From positions 2,480,001 to 2,544,000 of the forward strand of contig NZ_CP063982.1 in NCBI RefSeq assembly GCF_022811525.1: 64,000 nucleotides of DNA, given 5' to 3'. Positions 34,469 to 43,639 of the stretch are shown here, one piece after another. Position 1 is the first letter of the stretch. Each line of letters begins with the position of its first letter. A program made the position numbers and the translations under genes. Source of the stretch: Orrella daihaiensis. GTDB taxonomy: Bacteria > Pseudomonadota > Gammaproteobacteria > Burkholderiales > Burkholderiaceae_B. A model generated the notes under the pieces. It did not search any database, was not told the origin of the DNA, and saw only the letters and a program-made list of their open reading frames with translations.

Positions 34469-35785
34469 TCAACGAACCTTGGATAACTTAATGCCTCGAT
34501 CGAAGTTCTTCTCGAATTTGCCAAACTCGAACACTTCGTCAGGAATCTGGAAATATGTTTTTTCGCCTCGCTGCTCATCAGTGGTGGTGTGCATACTTGT
34601 CGAATCAAACGGACAGGTTTGGGTGCACATCTCGCAACCAATGCAGTTATCGCTCAGTGCCTTAACGTGTCCATCCTCACCCTGCGCCAAGGCATCATAG
34701 AAGCAGGTCTGAATACAAATCGTACAGGTTGGGTTCTTACAGGTATCAACATTGATCTCGCTATGCATCCGCGGCTTTTTAAATTGATCGCCATAATCCT
34801 TCACCGCCGCACGCGATGCAATTCCAACCATTGACTCGATATCTTTATACCCATGCTGATCCATGAAGTCAGATAGGCCTGAAATGATGCTTGGCAAATG
34901 TTTGATACCTTTGAGCATCAACACCGAGCCGACCTGTACCAGATGAGCGCCGGTCATGATGAACTCAACAACATCTTTATGATCATAGATACCGTTAGAA
35001 CCGGTAATCGGCATCCCTAGTTCGTTGTATATGCGATGTACCCATCGCAATGACAACGGTTTAGCCCAAACGCCCCCAATGCCTGCAGGACCCCCCAGTC
35101 GAGGTTGACCGGTTTCTATGTCGACTGAAAATCCTGTATATCGGTTTGTCGCTGTAACAGCAGCCGCACCAGCATCGCGCACAGCGCGTGCAATATCCAT
35201 GACTCTCGATTGATCCGGCGTCAACTTAATCACCACAGGGATATCGACCGCTTCGCAAACCCGTGCCGTTACCTCTGCAGCAACGTCAGGATCTTGTCCA
35301 ATCATTGATCCGCCATGTACGCCAGGCATCATGGCGGGGTGAGGACAACCGAAGTTCAGTTCGACCATGGGTAAACCACAGTCTTCGATAGTTTTACAAA
35401 TATCAACCCAACTTTGAACAGTCTTACCGCCGGCACTGCCGATCAGATGCGAGCCGTGGTCATTAGCGTATGCGTTGAGCTCTTTTAGATAAGGAATCCA
35501 TTCACGGAATCCTGTGCTCGAGTATCCGGAACGGCTGTAGAAAACGAAGTTCTTATTTACCTTGCCTTTAATCAGCTCATTTTTCTCGTTCAGAATGGCA
35601 TATTTCGAGTTTTGCGTCAGACGTGCCATATCTTCGATGTCAGTCAGCGTCTTAATGATCATGCCAGCAGCACCAGCATCTACACATTCACGAATAACTT
35701 CAGGACTGTTAGTCGTCTCAATTGATGCAATAACAATGGGAGACTTAAATTTGATGCCACAAAATTCTAGTGATAGGTCAGCCAT
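34469..35785 (-). CDS. PreA-like dihydropyrimidine dehydrogenase-type flavin/FeS reductase
   Basis: 438 residues: an FMN TIM barrel of the dihydroorotate/dihydropyrimidine dehydrogenase family (about 1-330), then two 4Fe-4S clusters (CKNPTCTICIQTC and CIGCEMCTQTC, about 350-400). FMN region motifs NFGCPHP, KLTPD and GSNGI are present. In dihydropyrimidine dehydrogenase the active-site loop reads ACGQDP with a catalytic Cys; here it reads SMIGQDP, so the Cys is replaced by Ile. The usual PreT partner is absent, whereas an fpr gene ends the operon. It probably reduces a different, related N-heterocycle. The start has GGAGG upstream. First gene of a four-gene unit. Confidence 0.88.
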   Translation of the reverse strand: MADLSLEFCGIKFKSPIVIASIETTNSPEVIRECVDAGAAGMIIKTLTDIEDMARLTQNSKYAILNEKNELIKGKVNKNFVFYSRSGYSSTGFREWIPYLKELNAYANDHGSHLIGSAGGKTVQSWVDICKTIEDCGLPMVELNFGCPHPAMMPGVHGGSMIGQDPDVAAEVTARVCEAVDIPVVIKLTPDQSRVMDIARAVRDAGAAAVTATNRYTGFSVDIETGQPRLGGPAGIGGVWAKPLSLRWVHRIYNELGMPITGSNGIYDHKDVVEFIMTGAHLVQVGSVLMLKGIKHLPSIISGLSDFMDQHGYKDIESMVGIASRAAVKDYGDQFKKPRMHSEINVDTCKNPTCTICIQTCFYDALAQGEDGHVKALSDNCIGCEMCTQTCPFDSTSMHTTTDEQRGEKTYFQIPDEVFEFGKFEKNFDRGIKLSKVR

Positions 35786-35826
35786 GGTGAGAGCCTCCGA
35801 AGGTGCTTGATAGTAGTCGCATGTCG

Positions 35827-35852
35827 TTTAATTGTTTGCATACAAATAAATT
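35827..35852. promoter_or_regulatory. Candidate MarR operator upstream of the preA operon (box C)
   Basis: Imperfect palindrome with core GTTTG-CATA-CAAAT (35834-35847) flanked by AATT-type arms. It shares the GTTTG-N4-CWAAY core with boxes at 36704-36735 and 39981-40008. It lies 42-68 bases before the preA start, where it could overlap the promoter. The marR gene is directly upstream. Confidence 0.6.
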
Positions 35853-35999
35853 GCTTGTTGCAAGGATAAGCCAAAGCCGTTCAAAAAAGCAACAGCTATT
35901 TTGTACAAAAACTCAATTGCTTTCGTTGCAGCGCAATAAACGTGCGCATCTGCGCAGACCAAGGTATGGGATGCCCCACTACCCGACGCGGATAGTGAA

Positions 36000-36527
36000 T
36001 TAAATTTCGTTAAGCTTTAGAGCGGTTCGGCCGCGACTGTTGTTGCCTTCGACAAGACGTGACAACAAATCTACAAACAGCTTTCGATCTTGTACCGACA
36101 GGGGAGAAAGTAATCTGCGCTGGCATTCACGCATTTCATGGTCATGTTTAGCAACCAACTCCAGGCCTTTAGGTGTCGCAAGGCAAATTTTTCTGCGTCT
36201 ATTGTTTGGATCAACCACCCTAGCAATGAGTTTGCGGGCTTCGAGGCGCTTCAATATACCCGTCACATTCGCCCGGTCCAGACCAAGTTGCTCACCAATC
36301 GTGAATTGGTCGATGTTTGGATTATTTGACAGGATGCTGAGCAGACCGAACTGAATCGGCGTGATATCACCCTGCGCCACGTTCTCCAGAAACATGGCTA
36401 CGTGAATTTGATGCAAACGCCTCACCAGGTAGCCTGGTCGATCCCAAATGATGTGCCCTGGTTGTTGGGTGACATCATTGGCAGATTTTTTGCCGCTGTT
36501 GTTATTTGAAACCTTGCGCTTTTGCAC
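36000..36527 (-). CDS. MarR family transcriptional regulator
   Basis: 175 residues with a winged-helix core: ITPIQFGLLSIL, FTIGEQLGLDRANVTGILKRLEARKLIARVVDPNNRRRKICLATPKG (about 65-125, split here only by helix order) and a C-terminal dimer helix. MarR proteins usually repress aromatic-catabolism genes until a ligand binds. The start is the GTG at 36527, which has CGGAGAA at ideal spacing; a TTG at 36593 lacks one. It is co-directional with the preA operon and divergent from the TRAP operon, with palindromic boxes on both sides. Confidence 0.88.
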   Translation of the reverse strand: MQKRKVSNNNSGKKSANDVTQQPGHIIWDRPGYLVRRLHQIHVAMFLENVAQGDITPIQFGLLSILSNNPNIDQFTIGEQLGLDRANVTGILKRLEARKLIARVVDPNNRRRKICLATPKGLELVAKHDHEMRECQRRLLSPLSVQDRKLFVDLLSRLVEGNNSRGRTALKLNEI

Positions 36528-36703
36528 GGATTTCTCCGAAAAACTTAACCAAGTTGAATCATATACAACTTTGTACTCGCAATACGGAAACAACGACTAA
36601 CACGAAGTACAGCGGCAACTTGGTTCCAGCGCTACACATCGTTGTCTAGTGATCAACGAGGCGAGAACATAGGCGTTTTCCCTAGGGTCACTCCACTATG
36701 CTG

Positions 36704-36735
36704 AATAAATTAGTTTGTTTACAAACTAATTTATT
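36704..36735. promoter_or_regulatory. 32-bp perfect palindrome (box A), candidate MarR operator
   Basis: Two 15-base arms, perfectly complementary, around a 2-base centre (36719-36720). The core is GTTTG-TTTA-CAAAC (36713-36726). It is located in the 404-bp gap between marR and the first TRAP operon, so it can govern both. It is the best copy of the motif also found at 35827 and 39981. Confidence 0.8.
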
Positions 36736-36762
36736 GATTTTTGAAATGATCAACTTTATCCT
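36734..36762 (+). promoter_or_regulatory. Candidate promoter of TRAP operon 1
   Basis: A -35-like TTGATT (36734-36739), 17-base spacer and -10-like TATCCT (36757-36762), directly following box A. The 11-mer TTGATTTTTGA at its start recurs exactly in the candidate promoter at 40009. About 170 bases of leader then precede the gene at 36932. Confidence 0.45.
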
Positions 36763-36931
36763 GAGTTCAAGATGACACGTTTCAAATTCTCACCCAGTTG
36801 CGCTGACCATTTGGAATAGTTTTGCCATCTAGCTGCGGCGATAGCGCTTTTATCGGCCATGGATCACGCTGACTCAAAGTATCTATTGCGCTGACCTTAC
36901 GTTTACCAATATTGGATCTGAGGAGCATGAC

Positions 36932-37909
36932 ATGCGTTATACGAACATTCCGAGTCTGCTTGCAGCTGCATTGGTTGCAGCGACTTTTTCAAGTGCCGTC
37001 GTGGCTCAGAATTGGGATTTACCGACGGGCTATGCGCCGACCAACTTCCACACTGTGAATATCAATAAGTTTGCAACTGCTGTAGGTCAGGCAACTGATG
37101 GCAAACTGAAGATCAATGTGCACCCGGGCGCATCGCTCTACAAAATGCCTGAAATCAAGCGGGCAGTTCAATCGGGTCAGGTCCCGATTGGTGAAGTTTT
37201 GATGGTCACTCTGAGTAACGAGAACCCACTGTTCGCCATCGACGGAATGCCCTTTTTTGCCAGCAGCTATGAGCAAGCCGAGAAACTTTGGAAGGTTCAA
37301 AAGCCTGAAATCGAGAAGATACTCGCTAAGCAGGGACTCAAACTATTGTTCGCAGTGCCGTGGCCACCGCAGGGCCTTATGGCCGATAAAGAAGTCAATT
37401 CCGTGAGTGATTTAGCGGGTCTGAGCTTTCGGGCCTACGACAGGCAGACCTCCCGACTTGCTGAACTATTCAAGGCACGTCCTGTCACCATTCAGGCTGC
37501 CGAAGTAGCGCAGGCACTTTCCACCGGAAAAATTAATTCACTCATCGCATCAGCCCAATCTGCAGTTGACTACAAGGCGTGGGAATCAATCAAGTATTTC
37601 TACGACATTCAAGCATGGCTTCCGAAAAATATGGTTGTTGTAAGCCTCGCGGAGTTCAACTCACTGTCGCCGACGCTGCAGCAGGCCTTGGTCAAGGCAG
37701 GCCAGGACGCTGAAGCAGCAGGCTGGATCGCTAGCAAAGAAATCGCTGCCCAGACCAAAAAGACACTAGAAAAAAATGGAATGAACGTCCTTACACCATC
37801 AAAAGAGCTGGTCGACGGCCTTAATCAACTTGGCACGATCATGCTTGAAGAATGGCTTGTCAATGCAGGGCCTGAAGGCAAGGCAGTGGTACAGGCCTTT
37901 AGGCAGTGA
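36932..37909 (+). CDS. dctP: TRAP transporter substrate-binding protein (DctP family), system 1
   Basis: 325 residues with a Sec signal peptide (cleavage near VVAQN, about 26) and the DctP fold: GASLYKMPEIKRAVQSGQVPIGEV and the family's LAGLSFRAYDRQTSRLAEL (with the conserved Arg that pairs with a substrate carboxylate). It captures organic acids in the periplasm for the permease encoded next. Preceded by box A and a promoter-like pair, so likely under MarR control. Confidence 0.92.
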   Translation: MRYTNIPSLLAAALVAATFSSAVVAQNWDLPTGYAPTNFHTVNINKFATAVGQATDGKLKINVHPGASLYKMPEIKRAVQSGQVPIGEVLMVTLSNENPLFAIDGMPFFASSYEQAEKLWKVQKPEIEKILAKQGLKLLFAVPWPPQGLMADKEVNSVSDLAGLSFRAYDRQTSRLAELFKARPVTIQAAEVAQALSTGKINSLIASAQSAVDYKAWESIKYFYDIQAWLPKNMVVVSLAEFNSLSPTLQQALVKAGQDAEAAGWIASKEIAAQTKKTLEKNGMNVLTPSKELVDGLNQLGTIMLEEWLVNAGPEGKAVVQAFRQ

Positions 37910-37930
37910 AGGCTTTTTTACTCTGAACGA

Positions 37931-38506
37931 ATGGGCAACTCACACAATCGTGACGAATCATCGGTTCGAAGGAAACACTCCTTCAGAGTTGCCCTTGACA
38001 GGCTATATCTTTCTACGGCAGTTGCTGGCGCAGTATTGTTCGTCGCTATCGAGTTTTGGATTCTCTATCAGCTAGGCGGACAGTTTTTGCCTTACATCCC
38101 GCGCTCGGCTGATGAATTTGCTGGTTACTGCATGGGTGCATCTGCATTTTTAGCACTCGCATACACACTTCGAGCAAATGAGCATATCCGAGTAACCCTG
38201 ATTGTTGACCGTCTGGGTCACAAACAGCAACAGTTCACTGTCAGATTAGCTGCTTCATTGGCAGTGATCTTATCGGGATATCTAGCGTGGCACTTTGTGA
38301 AACTCACTTATGTTTCCTGGAAACTTAATGACCTTAGTTCGGGGCTGATTGCGTTGCCACTTTGGATTCCTCAAGCAGCGATGGCTTTGGGTGCTACTGT
38401 TTTTTTTATCGCCCTGCTTGAAAGTGCATTCGATGCGTGGACATCTCAATGCACAAAGTTGCATGAAGACAGACACGAGGAGGCGATCAGTGTTGATGGG
38501 CGATGA
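37931..38506 (+). CDS. dctQ: TRAP transporter small permease (DctQ), system 1
   Basis: 191 residues with four membrane helices and the DctQ signature in helix 2-3 (RSADEFAGYCMGASAFLALAYTLRANEHIRVTLI). It is the small membrane subunit of the Na+-driven TRAP importer. It overlaps the large permease gene by 17 bases. Confidence 0.9.
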   Translation: MGNSHNRDESSVRRKHSFRVALDRLYLSTAVAGAVLFVAIEFWILYQLGGQFLPYIPRSADEFAGYCMGASAFLALAYTLRANEHIRVTLIVDRLGHKQQQFTVRLAASLAVILSGYLAWHFVKLTYVSWKLNDLSSGLIALPLWIPQAAMALGATVFFIALLESAFDAWTSQCTKLHEDRHEEAISVDGR

Positions 38507-39800
38507 TTCAGGACTGCTGATCTCTTTTGCAATCATCGGGACAATGCTGTTATTGCTCGGTGTGGGGGTATGGATTGGGTTAGCACTTATCGGCGTCGCA
38601 TTCGTGGCAATGACAACGGGCTCAAGCAGACTCCCCGGTGATGCCATGGCCACGACAATATTTGGTAGCCTCTCTAGCTGGACACTTACTTCGCTACCCC
38701 TTTTTATCTGGATGGGGGAAATCCTTTTTCGGTCGCGACTGTCTCAACTATTGTTTAACGGTTTATCCCCCCTATTCGGGAAATTTCCTGGTCGGCTAAT
38801 GCAGGTAAATGTTGTGGCATCAACATTGTTTGCCGCAATTTCAGGCTCATCTGCAGCCACCTGCGCCACGATCGGAAAGATTACCGTTCCGGAGCTACGA
38901 CAACGCAATTATCCAGAAAACATGATTATTGGCTCGCTGGCTGGCGCCGGTACTTTAGGCTTGCTGATCCCGCCATCCGTGATCATGATTGTTTATGGTG
39001 TCACTGCAGATGTATCCATCAACAAATTATTCATTGCGGGGGTGATTCCTGGACTCGTACTCGCCGTGGTGTACATGCTGTATGTAGGCGGCTGGTCTCT
39101 AATCAATGCAGACAAAGTACCTAAAAGCACAACGCAATTGGGTTTAATGCAAATGCTGGCGACGAGCCGGGATATTCTGCCTCCCTTTTTATTGATCCTT
39201 GCGGTATTGGGATCTATCTACGCCGGATTCGCGACAGCCACCGAATCTGCTGCCATCGGAGTGCTCGGTGCGCTGATATTGTCGATAAGTTACGGCGGAT
39301 TTGGTTGGCGTATTTTCTTCACGACCATCATGGGCGCGCTTAAAACGACAACAATGATCATGCTGATCCTAGCAGGCTCTTCGTTTCTAACGATAGCAAT
39401 GGGATTCACTGGCATCCCGCGTGATCTTGCACAGTGGGTCGGATCACTCGGTCTGTCTCAATGGCAACTGCTTGTAATTTTGACTTTAGTATTTATTCTG
39501 CTTGGCTGCATTCTCGATGGCATCTCCATGATTGTGCTCACCATGGCAGTGCTTCTGCCAGTCGTGCAAGCCGCACAGCTCGATCTTTTATGGTTCGGCA
39601 TCTATCTGATTCTGGTCGTTGAAATGGCACAGATAACACCGCCGATTGGACTTAATTTGTTCGTACTCCAAGGACTGACCAAGCGCGATGTCGGCTTTAT
39701 TGCGACAGCCTCCTTTCCGTTTTTCATCATTCTGTGCCTGATGGTGGTTTTAATTTATCTGTTCCCAGAGCTCGTATTTTGGCTTCCGAATCAGATCTAA
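38490..39800 (+). CDS. dctM: TRAP transporter large permease (DctM), system 1
   Basis: 436 residues, about 12 helices, with DctM motifs: AISGSSAATCATIGKITVPEL, GSLAGAGTLGLLIPPSVIMIVYGV, and EMAQITPPIGLNLFVLQGL. It makes the Na+-coupled translocation channel. The start is taken as GTG 38490 because AGGAGG lies exactly 6 bases before it; the ATG at 38496 is possible. Third gene of the system. Confidence 0.92.
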   Translation: MLMGDDSGLLISFAIIGTMLLLLGVGVWIGLALIGVAFVAMTTGSSRLPGDAMATTIFGSLSSWTLTSLPLFIWMGEILFRSRLSQLLFNGLSPLFGKFPGRLMQVNVVASTLFAAISGSSAATCATIGKITVPELRQRNYPENMIIGSLAGAGTLGLLIPPSVIMIVYGVTADVSINKLFIAGVIPGLVLAVVYMLYVGGWSLINADKVPKSTTQLGLMQMLATSRDILPPFLLILAVLGSIYAGFATATESAAIGVLGALILSISYGGFGWRIFFTTIMGALKTTTMIMLILAGSSFLTIAMGFTGIPRDLAQWVGSLGLSQWQLLVILTLVFILLGCILDGISMIVLTMAVLLPVVQAAQLDLLWFGIYLILVVEMAQITPPIGLNLFVLQGLTKRDVGFIATASFPFFIILCLMVVLIYLFPELVFWLPNQI

Positions 39801-39980
39801 CTATCGTCGCACCGATACTGACAACAGACTGTTAACAAGTCTTGTACTAAGTTAAGCATGCCCATCTAGCGTTGAAATTGACGCACCATGGCTGCGCAAG
39901 ATGGGACTGACCATGGATCTTACGAGCAACGCGAATGCACTTGGTTAGTGCTTTCCCTAATTTTTTAAGCTGCTCACTGA

Positions 39981-40037
39981 ACAATTGTTTGCTTGCTAAT
40001 TAATTTTGTTGATTTTTGAGTTTTGACTAAGTATGCT
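39981..40037 (+). promoter_or_regulatory. Candidate MarR operator (box B) and promoter of TRAP/Mo-hydroxylase operon
   Basis: Box B has core GTTTG-CTTG-CTAAT (39987-40000) within 39981-40008. Right after it comes TTGATT (40009-40014), a 17-base spacer and TATGCT (40032-40037), a good sigma-70-type pair. The box-to-promoter distance is within one base of that at 36704-36762. The rest of the 333-bp gap (39801-40133) shows nothing else. Confidence 0.6.
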
Positions 40038-40133
40038 CATTCGTAACAAGGTTATTTATGTAGATGTTTTCGCAGTCTTCATTTCCACAAGCCGCTGGTT
40101 GTTTGATGTTTGGCCTTTTAAAAGGAGCTCTCC

Positions 40134-41225
40134 ATGCAACGACGTCGATTCCTCTCACATGCTGCAACTATTTCCGGCGCTGGACTAGCCGCCGTAGCAG
40201 CACCCGCAGTAGCTCAATCCTCTCCAACGGTAAAGTGGCGTATGTCTACTAGTTGGCCTAAAAGTTTGAACACGATCTACGGATCTGCAGATGAACTCTG
40301 CCAACGTGTCGCCGCACTGACAGACGGCAAATTCGACATCCGCGCGTTCCCCGGCGGTGAAATTGTGCCTGTCCCGCAAAATATGGATGCGGTTGGAAAC
40401 GGCACAGTCGAATGCAACCATGTCTTAAGTACCTTCTATGTCGGTAAAAACACCGCTTTAGCTTTTGATACCGGCCTGTCCTTTGGCATGAATGCGCGGC
40501 AACACAATGCGTGGATGCTTTATGGTGGCGGTTTGGACATGGTCCGAAAGATGTATGCAAATTACGGGATCACCAACTTCACCTGTGGCAACGTCGGCGT
40601 ACAAATGGGTGGCTGGTTCAGAAAAGAAATCAAATCAGTCGCTGATCTCAGTGGTTTAAAAATGCGTATCGGTGGGATCGGCGGTATGGTCATGTCCAAG
40701 CTTGGTGTCGTGCCGCAACAAATTCCAGCGGGTGATATCTACCCAGCCTTGGAAAAAGGCACGATTGATGCGTCAGAATGGATTGGACCCTATGACGACG
40801 AGAGACTTGGACTGAACAAAGTTGCGCCCTTCTACTATGCGCCCGGTTGGTGGGAAGGCAGTGCTTCCATTACCACAATGGTTAACACCAAGGCGTATGA
40901 GGCCCTGCCACCCCAATATAAGGCTGCGTTTGAAGTAGCTTGTAACGAACAAACTCTCAAGATGCTTGCACACTATGATGCTGTGAATCCGGGCGCTCTT
41001 AAAAAGTTAATTGGAGCTGGCGCAAAGTTGCGGTTCTTCCCGAAGGATGTAATGGACGCCTGCTTTAATGCATCTCAAGAACTTTGGAAGGAGCTGATCG
41101 CCAAAAACCCAGACTTTGCAGCAATTTACCCAAGCTGGCAAGCCTTCCAGAAGGACGAAGCTAGCTGGTTCCGTGTTGCTGAAAACTCCTTGGATAACTT
41201 TACTTACGCAGCGGTCCTACGCTAG
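40134..41225 (+). CDS. TRAP transporter substrate-binding protein (TakP/DctP-like), system 2
   Basis: 363 residues with a twin-arginine-type leader (RRRFLSHAATISGAGLAAVAAP), unlike the Sec leader of system 1. The mature part belongs to the larger TRAP binding proteins related to 2-oxoacid-binding TakP: WPKSLNTIYGSADELCQRV, GLKMRIGGIGGMVMSKLGV, EWIGPYDDERLGL, PGWWEGSA. AAGGAG lies 6 bases before the ATG. It begins a six-gene operon in which a molybdenum hydroxylase is placed between binding protein and permeases. Confidence 0.92.
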   Translation: MQRRRFLSHAATISGAGLAAVAAPAVAQSSPTVKWRMSTSWPKSLNTIYGSADELCQRVAALTDGKFDIRAFPGGEIVPVPQNMDAVGNGTVECNHVLSTFYVGKNTALAFDTGLSFGMNARQHNAWMLYGGGLDMVRKMYANYGITNFTCGNVGVQMGGWFRKEIKSVADLSGLKMRIGGIGGMVMSKLGVVPQQIPAGDIYPALEKGTIDASEWIGPYDDERLGLNKVAPFYYAPGWWEGSASITTMVNTKAYEALPPQYKAAFEVACNEQTLKMLAHYDAVNPGALKKLIGAGAKLRFFPKDVMDACFNASQELWKELIAKNPDFAAIYPSWQAFQKDEASWFRVAENSLDNFTYAAVLR

Positions 41226-41248
41226 ACAGTTGTTGGTGGCGGCGCGTT

Positions 41249-43639
41249 ATGACTGAACAGAATCATCAAAGCGGTATCAAGGCTCAGGGTATCGGGGCAC
41301 GGGTGCCGAGAAAAGAGGATTTTCGTCATCTGCACGGAAAAGGTAACTTTGTTGCCGATTTTTCGATGCCTGGGCTCCTGGAGGTTGCATTTCTCAGGAG
41401 CCCAGTCGCGCATGCCAATATCTCCCAGATTAATGTGCCTGAGCATTTGTCAGCGATGGTACGGACTAGAGAACAACTAGATGCACTAGACATCCGGGCA
41501 GACTCGACACTACCGACTTATCAGCCGTCATCGCAACCACCGTTGGCCGCGGGGAAAGTCCGCTTTGTCGGAGAGCCGATTGCCCTGGCATTTGCAAGTA
41601 CTCGGGCTGAAGCAGAGGACATTCTTGAAGAAGTCTCAGTAGACTTTGTTGAGTTACCCGTTTACACGAGCCCAACAACTGCTGACCAGGCTGTCGACCA
41701 CTTCATGCACGATGAGTGGGAAAACAACACGTTTTTATCATTAACTATTGATAAAGATTTCGAGGTTAATGCAGCTCAAGCTGAAGTGGTTGTTCATCGC
41801 ACGATTGATTTATCTCGACATTGCATGGTACCAATGGAGGGCAAGGCCGCGCTCGCGTATTGGGACAATCAGGCCGACCAACTTGTATTGGTTACCTCTA
41901 CTCAAGTGCCGCACATGATTCGCACCGCGATTGCACGATTTCTCAAACTCGACCAAGAGCAGGTTCGCGTCATTTCACCTGACGTCGGAGGTGCATTCGG
42001 ATACAAATGTGTGTTGCAGCAAGAAGAAGTTTGCGTGGCCTGGCTAGCAAAAACTTTTCGCCGACCCTTTCGCTATATCGAAGACCGCCGTGAACACTTG
42101 ATTGCTGGCGCGAATACACGCGAGCATCACTACGAAATGACCGCATACGCAGACAAAAACGGGAAACTACTGGCGCTCGATGCAAAGATAACCATAGATG
42201 GGGGTGCCTATTCCGTCTGGCCCTTCACCATAGGCCTTGAACCCGGGCAAGCCGTTGGCAACTTGCCGGGCCCCTATGACATTAAGGGATATCGTTGTGT
42301 TTCGAGATGTGTGGCTACGAATAAGCCCGCTTTTGTGCCGTACCGTGGAGTTGCGCGCACCGGTGTCTGTTTTGCGATCGAACTAACCATGAATGCCATT
42401 GCCAAGGAGATCGGTCGCGAACCTTGGGAGGTTCGTATGGAGAACCTCGTTAAGGCAGATCAAATGCCTTATACCAACGTTACCAACAAACATTTTGATA
42501 GTGGGGATTTTCCTGCAAGTCTTGAGCGTGCACTTGAGATGCTTAACATTAATGCACGTCGCGAACAGCAGCGTACTCAAGGGGATCGTGGAAAACTTTT
42601 GGGTGTAGGTGTAGCCACTTACACTGAACAAGCTGCCCATGGAACCTCGGTTTTTGCGGCTTGGGGGACTCCAATCATTCCGGGTTTTGATCAAGCATTT
42701 GTGCGCATCACACCAGATGGTGGGCTTGAAATTCGAGTCGGTGTGCACTCCCATGGTCAGGGCATGGAGACCACCTTTGCACAAATCGCCCATGAAACGC
42801 TCGGCATTGATATATCCCGCATTCGTATGTTGCACGGTGATACCGGACAAACTCCGTTTTCGACTGGAACATATGCCTCACGCTCACTTGTTATGTCTGG
42901 TGGAGCGGTCGCAAAGGCGTGTAAGACACTGGTCCCACGACTGCTAAAAATTGGTGCTCATCTACTTGGAACCAATGAAGACAAGGTTAAGTTAGAGGGG
43001 ACAGACATTATCTCATCGACAGGATCGGTCTCGATCAGCGATGTAGCAAGTGCTTGGTACCTCAATCCCCAATTGTTACCGGCTGATGTTGACGCCCAGG
43101 GGTTAGAAGCGACGGTTGGATACCGACCAAAATCGGACGGCGGTTGTTTTACATACGCAACCCACGCCGCGGTCGTAGCGATAGATCCCGATATGGGCTC
43201 GGTGGAAATATTGGATTATGTCTGTGTTGAAGACTGCGGGGTGATGGTTAACCCAATGGTTGTTGAAGGTCAGACAATCGGGGGAATCGTCCAAGGCCTT
43301 GGTACTGCGATGTATGAACACTCGCCTTATGATGAACTTGGTCAACCGCTAGCCTCGACACTTGCCGACTATATGATCCCAGGGGCAGCCGAAGCACCAA
43401 AAATTCGTATCGATCATTTCCAAACCCCATCGCCGCATACCGAGTTTGGAGCCAAAGGGATGGGTGAAGGCGGGGCTATCGCACCACCAGCAGTGATTCT
43501 TGGGGCCATCAACGATGCCTTAAGCCGGATTGGCGCGCCAGAACTATTGCACACACCAGTCACACCGAGGGACATACTTGGCGCAATCAACAAGTGCCAT
43601 GCTGAACAAGTCCTAACTAACACCAAGGGGCTGGTGTGA
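41249..43639 (+). CDS. Xanthine dehydrogenase family molybdopterin-binding (large) subunit
   Basis: 796 residues of the CoxL/XdhB type: N-terminal a/b-hammerhead domain (RKEDFRHLHGKGNFVADF) and a large Mo-cofactor domain with GGAFGYK, SHGQGMET and the catalytic Glu loop FGAKGMGEGG. The loop that is AYxCSFR in true CO dehydrogenase reads PYRGVAR, so it is a form II-like hydroxylase rather than a CO oxidiser. It should hydroxylate an aromatic or N-heteroaromatic carbon next to nitrogen. Its stop overlaps the GTG of the next gene. Confidence 0.92.
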   Translation: MTEQNHQSGIKAQGIGARVPRKEDFRHLHGKGNFVADFSMPGLLEVAFLRSPVAHANISQINVPEHLSAMVRTREQLDALDIRADSTLPTYQPSSQPPLAAGKVRFVGEPIALAFASTRAEAEDILEEVSVDFVELPVYTSPTTADQAVDHFMHDEWENNTFLSLTIDKDFEVNAAQAEVVVHRTIDLSRHCMVPMEGKAALAYWDNQADQLVLVTSTQVPHMIRTAIARFLKLDQEQVRVISPDVGGAFGYKCVLQQEEVCVAWLAKTFRRPFRYIEDRREHLIAGANTREHHYEMTAYADKNGKLLALDAKITIDGGAYSVWPFTIGLEPGQAVGNLPGPYDIKGYRCVSRCVATNKPAFVPYRGVARTGVCFAIELTMNAIAKEIGREPWEVRMENLVKADQMPYTNVTNKHFDSGDFPASLERALEMLNINARREQQRTQGDRGKLLGVGVATYTEQAAHGTSVFAAWGTPIIPGFDQAFVRITPDGGLEIRVGVHSHGQGMETTFAQIAHETLGIDISRIRMLHGDTGQTPFSTGTYASRSLVMSGGAVAKACKTLVPRLLKIGAHLLGTNEDKVKLEGTDIISSTGSVSISDVASAWYLNPQLLPADVDAQGLEATVGYRPKSDGGCFTYATHAAVVAIDPDMGSVEILDYVCVEDCGVMVNPMVVEGQTIGGIVQGLGTAMYEHSPYDELGQPLASTLADYMIPGAAEAPKIRIDHFQTPSPHTEFGAKGMGEGGAIAPPAVILGAINDALSRIGAPELLHTPVTPRDILGAINKCHAEQVLTNTKGLV

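Noticed and set aside
34469..35785. Dihydroorotate dehydrogenase or true dihydropyrimidine dehydrogenase PreA
   Set aside because: The two C-terminal 4Fe-4S clusters argue against PyrD, and the missing catalytic Cys and PreT partner argue against a standard uracil reductase.
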